The notes below the pieces were generated by a model. It made no database searches and was not told the DNA's origin. It saw only the letters and a program-made list of their open reading frames with translations. Positions 8,774-15,522 of a DNA stretch of 64,000 nt are shown here, piece after piece; position 1 is the first letter of the stretch; each line of letters opens with the position of its first letter. The translations under genes and the position numbers were made by a program. Location of the stretch: assembly GCF_937988725.1 (NCBI RefSeq), contig NZ_CALKHS010000010.1, forward strand, positions 930,001-994,000, in the 5' to 3' direction. The DNA comes from an uncultured Castellaniella sp. (GTDB taxonomy: Bacteria; Pseudomonadota; Gammaproteobacteria; Burkholderiales; Burkholderiaceae_B).

Positions 8774-8926
8774 TCAGCAATTGCCCTTCTTGGCCTGTCC
8801 CGGAGGGCAGAATCCGCCATGCCCATACCCCGGATCCGGGTCGACGACCACGGATCCGCGCGGCGTATACACCGCACAGGAAGACAGCATGGCGATGATC
8901 GCGCACGCCAAAAATATTCTTTTCAT
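8774..8926 (-). CDS. Small predicted lipoprotein
   Basis: 50 residues from the ATG at 8926, which has the strong ribosome site AAAGGGG. The signal peptide MKRIFLACAIIAML ends in the lipobox LSSC with Cys17 as the lipidation site. The mature part is short (about 34 residues) and rich in Gly, Pro and Tyr (DPDPGYGHGGFCPPGQAKKG), with two more cysteines near the C-terminus. It belongs to the broad group of small YXWGXW/colicin-release-like lipoproteins of unknown role. It converges with the Usp gene, 7 nt apart, and is divergent from the Gly-rich exported protein. Confidence 0.72.
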   Translation of the reverse strand: MKRIFLACAIIAMLSSCAVYTPRGSVVVDPDPGYGHGGFCPPGQAKKGNC

Positions 8927-9166
8927 GACAACCCCTTTTATGGCGCAACGATTTTGCATCAGACCGGCAAAAAAGGGGCTACGAAGCGTAACCGGGCCGC
9001 CTGGGCCGACTGGGCGTCTTGTTCCATGGAGCGGGCGTGATCATCAGCGGTTGCAATCCTGACACGGCGGTTTCACCGTTCGAAATGGTTGATCGATAAG
9101 CTTTGAGTCGTCTCGCCGGCATCGGCCAGGACGATGCCGATTCTCCAATTTCACGAAGGAGCTGTC

Positions 9167-9547
9167 ATGTCGAAAGTAAAATTCGGTCTGGTCATTGCCT
9201 CTGTTGCCGTCATGTCATGCTTTGCGCTCGGCGCGCAGGCCCGAGGAGGCGGCGGAGCGGGCGGCAACGGTGGCGGAGTTGGCGGCGGTGTCGGCGGTGG
9301 AGCCGGCATGGGCGGCGGCGGAGCCGGAATCGGCGGCGGCGTCGGGCATGGCGGCGCAAGCAGCGAAGCCGGCGGGGTGTCCGCTTCGCATATGAGCAGC
9401 GAGGGCCTGGCCAATACAAATGGCTTCAACTCGCCCGACAGGGACAAGGGTCTGGATCGCGCCGAGGATCGTAGCCATCAGCTCTCTCAAACACCGCAAT
9501 CCACCACGCGCTACGGCGAGCGCAAGGCGCTCGGCCAGACAAAGTAG
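9167..9547 (+). CDS. Exported glycine-rich protein, function unknown
   Basis: 126 residues from the ATG at 9167, preceded by AAGGAG at a good distance. A Sec signal peptide (about residues 1-25, ending LGAQA-R) is followed by a Gly-rich block of about 45 residues made of GGGxGG and GVGGG units. A hydrophilic tail follows with SPDRDKGLDRAEDRS. Low-complexity Gly stretches suggest a flexible periplasmic or surface protein. No catalytic motif is seen. A clear intrinsic terminator follows at 9581-9615. Confidence 0.7.
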   Translation: MSKVKFGLVIASVAVMSCFALGAQARGGGGAGGNGGGVGGGVGGGAGMGGGGAGIGGGVGHGGASSEAGGVSASHMSSEGLANTNGFNSPDRDKGLDRAEDRSHQLSQTPQSTTRYGERKALGQTK

Positions 9548-9580
9548 GCCCTGCGAAGCACGGACTCCAGAACACAAAAG

Positions 9581-9615
9581 ACAGCCGGCCCTTCCGAACA
9601 GGGACCGGCTGTTTT
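9581..9615 (+). terminator. Rho-independent terminator of the Gly-rich gene
   Basis: Stem ACAGCCGG (9581-9588) pairs with CCGGCTGT (9605-9612), with a partly paired loop CCCTTCCGAACAGGGA, and is followed by TTT. The stretch 9616-9754 after it shows no gene or other signal. Confidence 0.75.
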
Positions 9616-9754
9616 GCCGCCAGGCCCGACCCCGCGCCTCCCGATCCTCTGATCGGCGAATGGTCGCGCCTACCCGATCAACGGGCACCCAAAGCCAGCA
9701 GCGGCCCCCTATCCTGAGCTGCCGGCTGCCCAGCCTATTGAAGATTCAGCGTCG

Positions 9755-9916
9755 TCACATTCGCCTGCGTCCGAATACCAAGGATGCGATGAACAGAATG
9801 AGGAAGATGACGAAAAGAACCTTGGCTATTGTGGCGGCCACGCCCGCGATTCCGAAAAAGCCAAAAAACCCTGCCACCAACGCAATGATGAGAAACACAA
9901 CGGCGTAGTGAAGCAT
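9755..9916 (-). CDS. DUF1328 (YtjA/UPF0391) small membrane protein
   Basis: 53 residues from the ATG at 9916 (MLHYAVVFLIIALVAGFFGF). Two hydrophobic segments, about 3-24 and 26-48, end in a positively charged GRRRM tail. The length and pattern (AxxLGFxGIAGxAxxIAKxLFxIFLxLFxxSL) match DUF1328 proteins, which are very common in proteobacteria and often stress-induced. Their function is not established. A GGAGG-like site precedes the ATG on the minus strand. Confidence 0.88.
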   Translation of the reverse strand: MLHYAVVFLIIALVAGFFGFFGIAGVAATIAKVLFVIFLILFIASLVFGRRRM

Positions 9917-10045
9917 GGAACCTCCCGTATGAACAAAGCGAAGCGGGATCAGCATTTTTCATGCCCGGTCTGGAAAATCAGTCGGGTTTCGCGATCTGAA
10001 GGGCAAGGGCGCCACCTACATCGCGTCCAACACACCCAAAACAAA

Positions 10046-10073
10046 AAGGACTTAGATTTTCATCTAAGTCCTT
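10046..10073 (-). terminator. Terminator hairpin, probably the original tRNA-Asn terminator
   Basis: AAGGACTTAGAT (10046-10057) and ATCTAAGTCCTT (10062-10073) form a perfect 12-bp stem. Read on the minus strand it is followed by TTTTTGTTTT, so it terminates leftward transcription. It lies directly after the 3' end of the tRNA-Asn remnant at 10082, the same arrangement as 13574-13610 relative to the intact tRNA. The rest of 9917-10045 holds no recognisable feature. Confidence 0.7.
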
Positions 10074-10081
10074 GAATTTCT

Positions 10082-10131
10082 TGGCTCCCTGACCAGGGCT
10101 CGAACCCGGGACCTGCGGATTAACAGGCCGT
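10082..10131 (-). repeat. Partial tRNA-Asn 3' half: left attachment site of an integrated element
   Basis: These 50 bases match 13635-13684, the 3' half of the intact tRNA-Asn(GTT), with three mismatches. They include the CCA end, T arm, variable region and anticodon-stem side up to the GTTAA loop. Similarity stops inside the anticodon arm, as expected for a tyrosine-integrase attachment site made from a tRNA 3' end. It cannot fold into a tRNA. Downstream, 10132-10377 has no gene, only a hairpin at 10265. Confidence 0.85.
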
Positions 10132-10264
10132 GCCGCCGGAACGCCGCAAACGTAGCAGGCATGCGGATTTCATTGTCTGCCACGTCTCATAAAAACCGTC
10201 CGCACAGTCGCTTCTGGCACTAGGAACAGTCCGCCAAATACAGCTGGATATGAGACGCCGCCCT

Positions 10265-10287
10265 GCCCGCTACCGAGCGGGCTTTTT
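10265..10287 (+). terminator. Hairpin with T-tract, orphan terminator
   Basis: GCCCGCT-ACCG-AGCGGGC (10265-10282) is followed by TTTTT, a good intrinsic terminator for rightward transcription. No gene ends just upstream, so it may have belonged to a gene lost when the island decayed. Confidence 0.55.
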
Positions 10288-10377
10288 GCGTCTGGACGCT
10301 TTGGAAAGCGCTGCGAGGCGCGCTTGATGGCTACCTTCGAATAGCTGTATAAAAACACAGAAAACGCAGGAGCCACC

Positions 10378-10683
10378 ATGTACACGATCACCCTTCAGGA
10401 CGCGCCCGCCGACCTACCCGCACAGGCACGGCAGGACGCGGAACAACGGTTTCGCCGGACGCTGGAACGAGTCCTTGGCGGACCCGAGCAGACGCTTGAA
10501 GCCTACCGGGCTTGGGCGGCGGCTGAAGACACTGCTGAGAACGAAATGGCGCCCAAGGACATGGCGCTGGCCAAGCGATGGATCGCTGCTGCCGGGCGGG
10601 CCCGAGGCGATGCGTTTCAGTCCATGGGGGAGACGGAGGCTTGGTTTGAGGTGCGGGTGGCAAAGCCTGGCTATGCGCTCTGA
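10378..10683 (+). CDS. Hypothetical island protein
   Basis: 101 residues, with a good ribosome site (GCAGGAG, 5 nt before the ATG). It is helical and charged, with many Ala, Arg and Glu, and has no signal peptide or membrane segment. WAAAEDTAENEMAPKDMALAKRW and TEAWFEVRV are its most distinctive parts. No known domain is recognised. It sits inside the tRNA-Asn island, so an element-borne origin is likely. The translational start and amino-acid composition support a real gene. Confidence 0.6.
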   Translation: MYTITLQDAPADLPAQARQDAEQRFRRTLERVLGGPEQTLEAYRAWAAAEDTAENEMAPKDMALAKRWIAAAGRARGDAFQSMGETEAWFEVRVAKPGYAL

Positions 10684-10781
10684 TCAAGCGGTGGCTATAG
10701 TAAGGTCACTCCAGCGTCTGACAACCCCCTCCACTGCACAAAGATAACTGATACAAAGTAAATCTAGCTATCTGCCTATAT

Positions 10782-11165
10782 ATGCCTCAGACTGAACGAA
10801 GCGAGGCGGATGGTCACTCAAGATCCATGACTAATCTAACAGATCGTGACAACGCCTCCATCAAAATCGCACGCTCCGCGCATGCGGCCCTTTGCACACT
10901 GGCTTCGTCGAAGTCAGAGCGGCTCGCGACGGGCAACCCTGGTCCAGACACACACAACAAACCGACCAGGCTACTTGGAACTCTAATGACCCTTTCTCTC
11001 TCACCTGCTGCCTTTTTCGTTCCGAAATTGCACACAGCAAACACGAACCACCCGCCCGCGCCGCCTTCGCCGTTCGATGAAATCGAGCGTAACAGGCAAT
11101 GCGTCAAGGACCGCGCCCATTTTCTCAAACTGATGAAAGAAAGATTTCCCGGGTTGCCTTATTGA
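10782..11165 (+). CDS. Hypothetical island protein, Ser/Thr/Pro-rich
   Basis: 127 residues if started at the ATG at 10782; MTNLTDRDNAS at 10827 is an alternative. Neither has a strong ribosome site. The middle has low complexity with a weak hydrophobic stretch (LGTLMTLSLSPAAFFVP). The C-terminus, FDEIERNRQCVKDRAHFLKLMKERFPGLPY, looks like a genuine helical domain. An intrinsic terminator starts 36 nt after the stop, which favours expression of at least the 3' part. No function is recognised. Confidence 0.4.
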   Translation: MPQTERSEADGHSRSMTNLTDRDNASIKIARSAHAALCTLASSKSERLATGNPGPDTHNKPTRLLGTLMTLSLSPAAFFVPKLHTANTNHPPAPPSPFDEIERNRQCVKDRAHFLKLMKERFPGLPY

Positions 11166-11200
11166 AGTGACTCCCGGTCACGCAGTGACAATGTTCAAGG

Positions 11201-11221
11201 CCGCCTTCGGGCGGTTTTTTT
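11201..11221 (+). terminator. Intrinsic terminator
   Basis: CCGCC-TTCG-GGCGG stem-loop (11201-11213) followed by TTTTTTT. It ends rightward transcription from the gene at 10782-11165. Confidence 0.75.
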
Positions 11222-11235
11222 GCGCCCAGCCAAAC

Positions 11236-11391
11236 CTACCCAACGATCTCGGCATGCCGCTTCTGTGCCGCCTTGAGGCTCGACCGGGTGTCTTCCGCGC
11301 AATCCGCGCCCGGGCGCCACAGCTCGAACTTGTAGTCGCCGGGGCCGGCCCAATACCAGTCGTCCCGCATCCACTCGGCCTTGCTCAACAT
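11236..11391 (-). CDS. Hypothetical 51-residue protein in the island
   Basis: A short frame starting MLSKAEWMRDDWYWAGPGDY and ending KAAQKRHAEIVG. It is rich in Trp, Asp and Lys in a way that random frames in this region are not. GGAG lies a few bases before the ATG at 11391. It may be a small element gene or a surviving piece of a larger one. The adjacent stretch 11392-11508 has only a 12-codon frame (11468-11506) that is preceded by GGAGAG and stops at the edge of the IS30 remnant, perhaps a gene cut by that insertion. Confidence 0.4.
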   Translation of the reverse strand: MLSKAEWMRDDWYWAGPGDYKFELWRPGADCAEDTRSSLKAAQKRHAEIVG

Positions 11392-11508
11392 CCGCTCCGG
11401 CTATAAAAGGAAAAAGAGAGGAAGTGCAGCGCGCCTCACAATTCAAACCATCGTCAGGGAGAGCCTTATGCCAAACACAAAAGCACACGACCAGCACGAA
11501 TTGTAAGA

Positions 11509-12057
11509 TCAGATGTAGGCTACTTCATTGGCTGTGGGGGGCTCTTGCAATAGGGTAGAGTGGCCTGGTCGGTCACTGCGCGGGAGATGGCATTTGTTGG
11601 GTTTCGGAAAAGTTGACCACTGTAGTTGGAGCTTCTCAGCCACAAGGTGCGCTAAGGCCCGATTGTCAGTCAATTTACACGTTTTAGGACGAAGGGCCCG
11701 ACCCCATGCGGCCTGTTCTGCCAGACTGGCACGATAATCCGGCGGCCCTCCGTTACGATTGACTCCCCAGCTGATCGTGGAGGGTGACCGCTTGAGCCTC
11801 ATGGCAATTGAGCGGATCGAGTGACCCGCAATCGGGCCTCGTGAGATCTCTTCGCGTTCGGCGAACGTCAGCGCTAGACGGGATCGACATCTTGGCACTG
11901 GCTGTATGCCGCCGGTCTCTGCAAGTATCCCCTGAATCGAGGAGTGGTTCCGATCAAACAACTGAGCGATCTGTTGAAGCGATTCGCCCTTACGCCAGCG
12001 CTCCCACATCAGGGCTTTCTGGCTTTCTGTGTAGTAGATTCGAGGCCTCTGCTTCAT
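11509..12057 (-). pseudogene. Truncated IS30-family transposase
   Basis: From the ATG at 12057 (AAGGAG 8 nt upstream) about 148 codons match the N-terminal part of IS30 transposases. A helix-turn-helix appears in LQQIAQLFDRNHSSIQGILA and a second in IRSIAMRLKRSPSTISW, followed by DYRASLAEQAAWGRALRPK. Similarity stops at about 11614 after LQLQWS, where intact proteins continue into the DDE catalytic domain. The frame then runs through unrelated sequence to the stop at 11509. With the whole catalytic part missing it cannot be active. It lies head-to-head with the OsmC-like gene. Confidence 0.8.
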
Positions 12058-12090
12058 CTGCGACACTCCTTCTGCTCACGTAGCGTCTAG

Positions 12091-12112
12091 TATGTTGCAT
12101 CCACCGGTTGAA
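12091..12112. mobile_element. Probable terminal inverted repeat of the IS30 remnant
   Basis: TATGTTGCATCCACCGGTTGAA lies 34 bp upstream of the transposase start. It resembles ends of IS30-family elements, which often contain ACCGGTTGA...TGCAAC-type sequence. No second copy is found at the broken left side near 11614, consistent with a deleted element. Confidence 0.5.
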
Positions 12113-12116
12113 TCCG

Positions 12117-12152
12117 CAGCCAGAAGCAGTCATTAATGACTGCTTCTGGCTG
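12117..12152. repeat. Perfect 36-bp palindrome next to the IS30 end
   Basis: The left arm CAGCCAGAAGCAGTCATT at 12117-12134 is exactly the reverse complement of the right arm at 12135-12152. It begins 5 bp beyond the IS30 repeat, in the promoter region of the OsmC-like gene. It could be a target for IS30, which prefers palindromic sites, a hairpin, or a repressor operator. No T-tract follows, so terminator function is doubtful. Confidence 0.85.
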
Positions 12153-12246
12153 GTTGCTATTGTTGGCACAAACCTCGGCGTGCTGCACACTATCATTGCC
12201 ACCTAGAAAATGCTGCTGAACCCAATTCCACCCTTCAGGAGAAACC

Positions 12247-12666
12247 ATGGGAAACGCTCCACAGAAAATGCATTTCGTTGTTCATGCATGGCGCAATGAT
12301 GCGCACGGTAGTGAGGCTCAATGCAAATCTGCATTAATCACGCTGGATACTGATCTCGCCGGACGCACCGATGCCTTCAACCCGGCGGAACTGCTGTTGG
12401 CAGCGCTATCGGCGTGCATGATCAAAGGCATTGAACGAGTGGTGCCGATTCTCAAGTTTGAGCTGAGGAGCGTGAAAGTCCGCGTGGACGGGGTGCGCCA
12501 GGATGTACCGCCAAAGATGGAGAGCATCAGCTATGAAATCATTGTAGATACTGATGAATCAGACCAACGCATCAAGTTGCTGCATGAAAACGTAAAGAAA
12601 TACGGTACCGTTTTCAATACCGTGGCACCGGGCACGGTATTGAATGGCGTCATGCGCAGGCAATAA
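12247..12666 (+). CDS. OsmC-like protein lacking one redox cysteine
   Basis: 139 residues, with an AGGAGA ribosome site. It has the OsmC fold pattern: an N-terminal strand region, then DAFNPAELLLAALSACMIKGIERV with one conserved Cys (about residue 59), and a C-terminal alpha-beta part. Classical OsmC/Ohr peroxidases have a second Cys in a CPVS-type motif; here the equivalent segment reads KYGTVFNTVAPGT with no cysteine. So a peroxidase role is doubtful and it may bind a small molecule or act differently. G+C content is visibly lower than in neighbouring core genes, and it sits inside the tRNA-Asn island, so horizontal origin is likely. Confidence 0.82.
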   Translation: MGNAPQKMHFVVHAWRNDAHGSEAQCKSALITLDTDLAGRTDAFNPAELLLAALSACMIKGIERVVPILKFELRSVKVRVDGVRQDVPPKMESISYEIIVDTDESDQRIKLLHENVKKYGTVFNTVAPGTVLNGVMRRQ

Positions 12667-12707
12667 TTGAGGAACTCATTGAACGAAAGCAGAACATGGG
12701 CATGGCC

Positions 12708-13306
12708 GAATAGCCCTCGGCGGTCATGGTCGTGTGTAAGACGCGCATATCGGCCCCGGTGATCTGTGAGGCGCATTTGTTAGCGAGCGTCGTGTACAGC
12801 TCATAAGTACGCGGGTGAGACGCTCGGCTACGAACCTCATTGTGCTGGGCAAAGCCTGATGGGAGCACCCCAGACTCACTGCGAGGGCCTCGCCGCTTTT
12901 GCGGGGTGACCGCTGCGGTGTCGCCGCGCCCCTCACGCTTCATGGCGTGTTTGCGCGTGAGCGTCACGACTGCCTGGGTACCGTCTGCGGACTCCCACAG
13001 CGCCAACTCGGGCAGCCCCGCAACCACTAGGTAGTGGTTGGCTCGGTTGATTTCCTGCACCGCGCCGCCCTTGGCCAGGGTGGTGTGGCGGACATAGTGG
13101 TCCAGCATATCGGCCAGGCGCGCTTGTGTGGGGCCACCCAATAAGGGCTCGTTTTCCGCATTGCGGTTGGCCAGCATATCGGCGATCCAGAGCTTCGCTT
13201 GTGCGAACGAGTCAAAGTCCTCGCTGGAGCGTTCGCCGTTTTTGAGCGTGACCTGGGCGCGCCAGCGACCACGGTAGCGAAAGGGCTGAGGTAGGCGTGT
13301 GCTCAT
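12708..13306 (-). pseudogene. Truncated tyrosine-recombinase integrase (N-terminal part)
   Basis: From the ATG at 13306, with a perfect AGGAGGT ribosome site, about 200 codons follow. FRYRGRWRAQVTLKNGERSSEDFDSFAQAKLWIADML is the N-terminal arm-binding domain. DMLDHYVRHTTLAKGG and ITGADMRVLHTTMTAEGYSA are the core-binding SAM-like domain. Similarity ends near 12708; the catalytic domain with the R-H-R-H-Y residues is absent, and the frame runs on without similarity towards the OsmC gene. It lies beside the intact tRNA-Asn as expected for an integrase, so the element has lost its ability to move by itself. Confidence 0.82.
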
Positions 13307-13573
13307 TGTGCACCTCCTGCCTGGCCCGGGTGGCCGACGAATGCTAGTGGGTGGTGCTGGTCGAGATGGCAAGTTGTCATGGCTATGTCCCTGTAAGTTA
13401 AGTGACATAGGCGTATAGGGGGTGGAGCAGTTGCCTGCGCGGACTCGACTTCAATTGTTGAGGCATATCGCCCCACACTTCAAAGTACGTGCCGTTGCCG
13501 GTGTATCAAGCCCATTGATAGCAGCGCTATCATTTGCGCTATCAAATCACCCAAATTGGTGGTTTGATCGGAC

Positions 13574-13610
13574 AAAAAAATAACGCCCCTATGAAAGAGG
13601 CGTTATTTTT
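13574..13610 (-). terminator. Terminator downstream of tRNA-Asn
   Basis: AATAACGCC (13580-13588 side) and GGCGTTATT (13599-13607 side) form a stem around CCTATGAAAGA. On the minus strand it is followed by TTTTTTTGTCC. It is 25 bp downstream of the tRNA 3' end and is presumably carried by the island. Confidence 0.75.
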
Positions 13611-13634
13611 CAAGCATTTACGCTTGGCATTCTG

Positions 13635-13710
13635 TGGCTCCCCGACCAGGGCTCGAACCTGGGACCTGCGGATTAACAGTCCGTCGCTCTACCGACTGAG
13701 CTATCGGGGA
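13635..13710 (-). tRNA. tRNA-Asn (anticodon GTT)
   Basis: 76 nt including the encoded CCA end at 13635-13637. The acceptor stem TCCCCGA pairs with TCGGGGA. The D arm GCTCAGTCGGTAGAGC, anticodon stem-loop GACGGACTGTTAATCCGC with GTT, and T arm CAGGTTCGAGCCCTG all fold normally. It is the intact copy at the right end of the island. Confidence 0.97.
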
Positions 13711-13726
13711 ACTGCGAAGAAGCGAA

Positions 13727-13756
13727 ACTATAGCACAATTTTTCACACGCACACAA
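13727..13756 (-). promoter_or_regulatory. Promoter of tRNA-Asn
   Basis: On the minus strand TTGTGT (13751-13756) and TATAGT (13727-13732) are separated by 18 bp and end 17 bp upstream of the tRNA 5' end. Confidence 0.6.
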
Positions 13757-13964
13757 GCGAACGAAACCCGGAAAACGGGCCGTGTCAATGCGGCGCGGGC
13801 CTGCCGCGCGCAGGCTGTTCGCCACGTCCAGTGACGCCCGCTTACTTCGCGTAGTTTCCTCCCCCTTCCCGGGCGCTCGCCGATGTTACGCTGCCAGTTC
13901 CGGCAATACGGTGAGGAAGCCCCGCACCGGGCTTCGCGGAACCGAGCCATCGCAGAGGATGCAG

Positions 13965-15071
13965 ATGGAGCGTCACCTTCACGACAAACCGACCGCGCGC
14001 GAATCCCTGGCGATCAATTACGCCAAGGCCATGGGCATCGTCATGGTGGTCATCGGCCACTACCACGGATCGCTCTTCGATTTCTACCGGCCGTACACCT
14101 TTCACATGCCGCTGTTCTTCTTCATCGGCGGACTGCTGCTCGACCCGCGCGCCGGGGCGCGGAAGTTCTACGCAGGGATCGCCAGGAAGCACGTGCTGTA
14201 TGCGGTCTCGACCTATCTGGTGGTCGGATCGATGGCCGTCCTGTTCAGGAACGGCCTGGGCGCCGACATCCAGGGCGATCCGTTCAACGGCTCGATCCGG
14301 GAAATCCTGCTTGCCAACTACGAGTCGAACTTCGAGCAGAACACCTATTTCCTGGTCCTCTGGTTCATCGTCTGCTATGCGGCGACCTCGTCCGCGCTGT
14401 TCCCGATCATCAAGGCGACACGCGAATGGCGATTCTCATCCGCCGTCTATGTCCTGGCGATCCTGGCGCTGGGATACCTGGGCATGGAAACCTTCGCGGA
14501 CCGCTTCCATGAAGGCAAGGACATCGGCTTCAACTACCTGAGCCAGATCTGCACGGCGTCCGCCTTCTACCTGGCCGGATACGTGGCCAGGCCGTTTCTA
14601 TGGAGATCCCTGAGCCTGTACGGCTTCATCGCCGCGTTCTTCGTCATGTACGTCTCGTCGCGGACCGGCTTCGACCATGCCGTCGTCATGGCCTGGAGCA
14701 AATACCCCGACGGGTTCGTCATGTCCTTCCTCAGGATCTTCTGCGGCATCTATTCGACGTTCTACCTGTCGTGGGTGCTGTCCAGCGAAAGAATGGAGCT
14801 GTTCGAGACCGCCGGCAGGGAATCGAAGGCGATCATGAGCTATCACCTGATCGGCTACCTGTTCCTGGATCTGGTCTTCCACACGCTGGGGCTCTACGAC
14901 ATCCGCGACGCCACGCCGCTGGACCACTTCAGCAGTCCGGTATTTTCCCCGCTCTACATCATCCTGCCCACGCTGATGCCGATCGCCTGCGCGATCTGCT
15001 ACCGTAAAGCGAAGGCCGGACTCTACAGCAAAGCGAAGGTCGAGATCTCCAGGCGGCTCGTGCCGCGCTGA
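13965..15071 (+). CDS. Acyltransferase-3 family membrane protein
   Basis: 368 residues from the ATG at 13965, preferred because GAGG lies 6 nt upstream; the ATG at 13959 is possible. About ten membrane segments are present. The N-terminal helix contains the family histidine motif MVVIGHYHGSLFDF-x3-YTFHMPLFFFIGG (about residues 25-55), with the two His that act in acyl transfer. This fits the acyltransferase-3/OatA-like group, nearest in pattern to sugar O-acetylases of the COG3594 type, which acetylate surface polysaccharides from the inner membrane. No polysaccharide genes are adjacent, so the acceptor is unknown. It lies just outside the island, divergent from tRNA-Asn. Confidence 0.85.
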   Translation: MERHLHDKPTARESLAINYAKAMGIVMVVIGHYHGSLFDFYRPYTFHMPLFFFIGGLLLDPRAGARKFYAGIARKHVLYAVSTYLVVGSMAVLFRNGLGADIQGDPFNGSIREILLANYESNFEQNTYFLVLWFIVCYAATSSALFPIIKATREWRFSSAVYVLAILALGYLGMETFADRFHEGKDIGFNYLSQICTASAFYLAGYVARPFLWRSLSLYGFIAAFFVMYVSSRTGFDHAVVMAWSKYPDGFVMSFLRIFCGIYSTFYLSWVLSSERMELFETAGRESKAIMSYHLIGYLFLDLVFHTLGLYDIRDATPLDHFSSPVFSPLYIILPTLMPIACAICYRKAKAGLYSKAKVEISRRLVPR

Positions 15072-15101
15072 AGGCGCGAAGCGCCCGCCGTCAGCCAGGC
15101 C

Positions 15102-15485
15102 TCAACGCCCGCGCATCTGATCGATCAGCCGGCGGTCCCGCTTGGTGGGGCGGCCTGCGTTCAGATCGTGGGCGGGTTCGGGCGCCAGACGGCGCTGTTC
15201 GGCGGCCTTTTCGCGGGCCGCAATGCTGTCCGGCGTTTCCTGATACAGCAAGGCGGCCTGGGGGGCCGGGCCGCGCGCGCCGCTGATCGCGCGGATCTCG
15301 ACTTCGATGTCCAGGCCGGTCTTGCGCACCCGCACGCGGTCGCCCGCCGCGACTTCCCGGGCGGGTTTGGCCACGATCTGGTCGTTGATCTGGATACGCC
15401 CCGCCCCGATCTCGTGCGCGGCCAGGCTGCGGGTCTTGTAGAAACGGGCGGCCCAGAGCCATTTGTCGAGCCGGATCTTGTCCAT
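15102..15485 (-). CDS. hslR: Hsp15-like S4-domain RNA-binding protein
   Basis: 127 residues from the ATG at 15485 (MDKIRLDKWLWAARFYKTRS). The S4 RNA-binding domain covers about residues 1-65, including HEIGAGRIQINDQIVAKPAREVAAGD. A basic C-terminal extension ends GRPTKRDRRLIDQMRGR. Hsp15 binds free 50S subunits carrying nascent chains and helps recycle stalled ribosomes. Length and order fit the family. It converges with the acyltransferase gene and lies just downstream of the RES toxin gene, with a 37-nt gap. Confidence 0.92.
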   Translation of the reverse strand: MDKIRLDKWLWAARFYKTRSLAAHEIGAGRIQINDQIVAKPAREVAAGDRVRVRKTGLDIEVEIRAISGARGPAPQAALLYQETPDSIAAREKAAEQRRLAPEPAHDLNAGRPTKRDRRLIDQMRGR

Positions 15486-15522
15486 GCGCCTTCCTTTGCA
15501 ATCAGAACTACACGATAGGGGA

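Larger units (their letters stand above)
10082..13710. mobile_element. Decayed 3.6-kb genomic island in tRNA-Asn
   Basis: The boundaries are the 50-nt tRNA 3'-half copy at 10082-10131 and the intact tRNA-Asn at 13635-13710. The contents are a truncated integrase next to the tRNA, an IS30 remnant, an OsmC-like gene and three small unknown frames, with lower G+C and low coding density. Each end also carries its own leftward terminator. This is the classical structure left by an integrase that used the tRNA 3' end and restored it. 13307-13573 has no gene; it probably holds attachment-arm sequences. Confidence 0.82.

Noticed and set aside
10082..10160. A second functional tRNA at the left island end
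   Set aside because: Only the 3' half matches; the D arm and 5' acceptor strand are absent.
13534..13854. 106-codon frame through tRNA-Asn
   Set aside because: It is translation of the tRNA gene and its flanks; no protein features.
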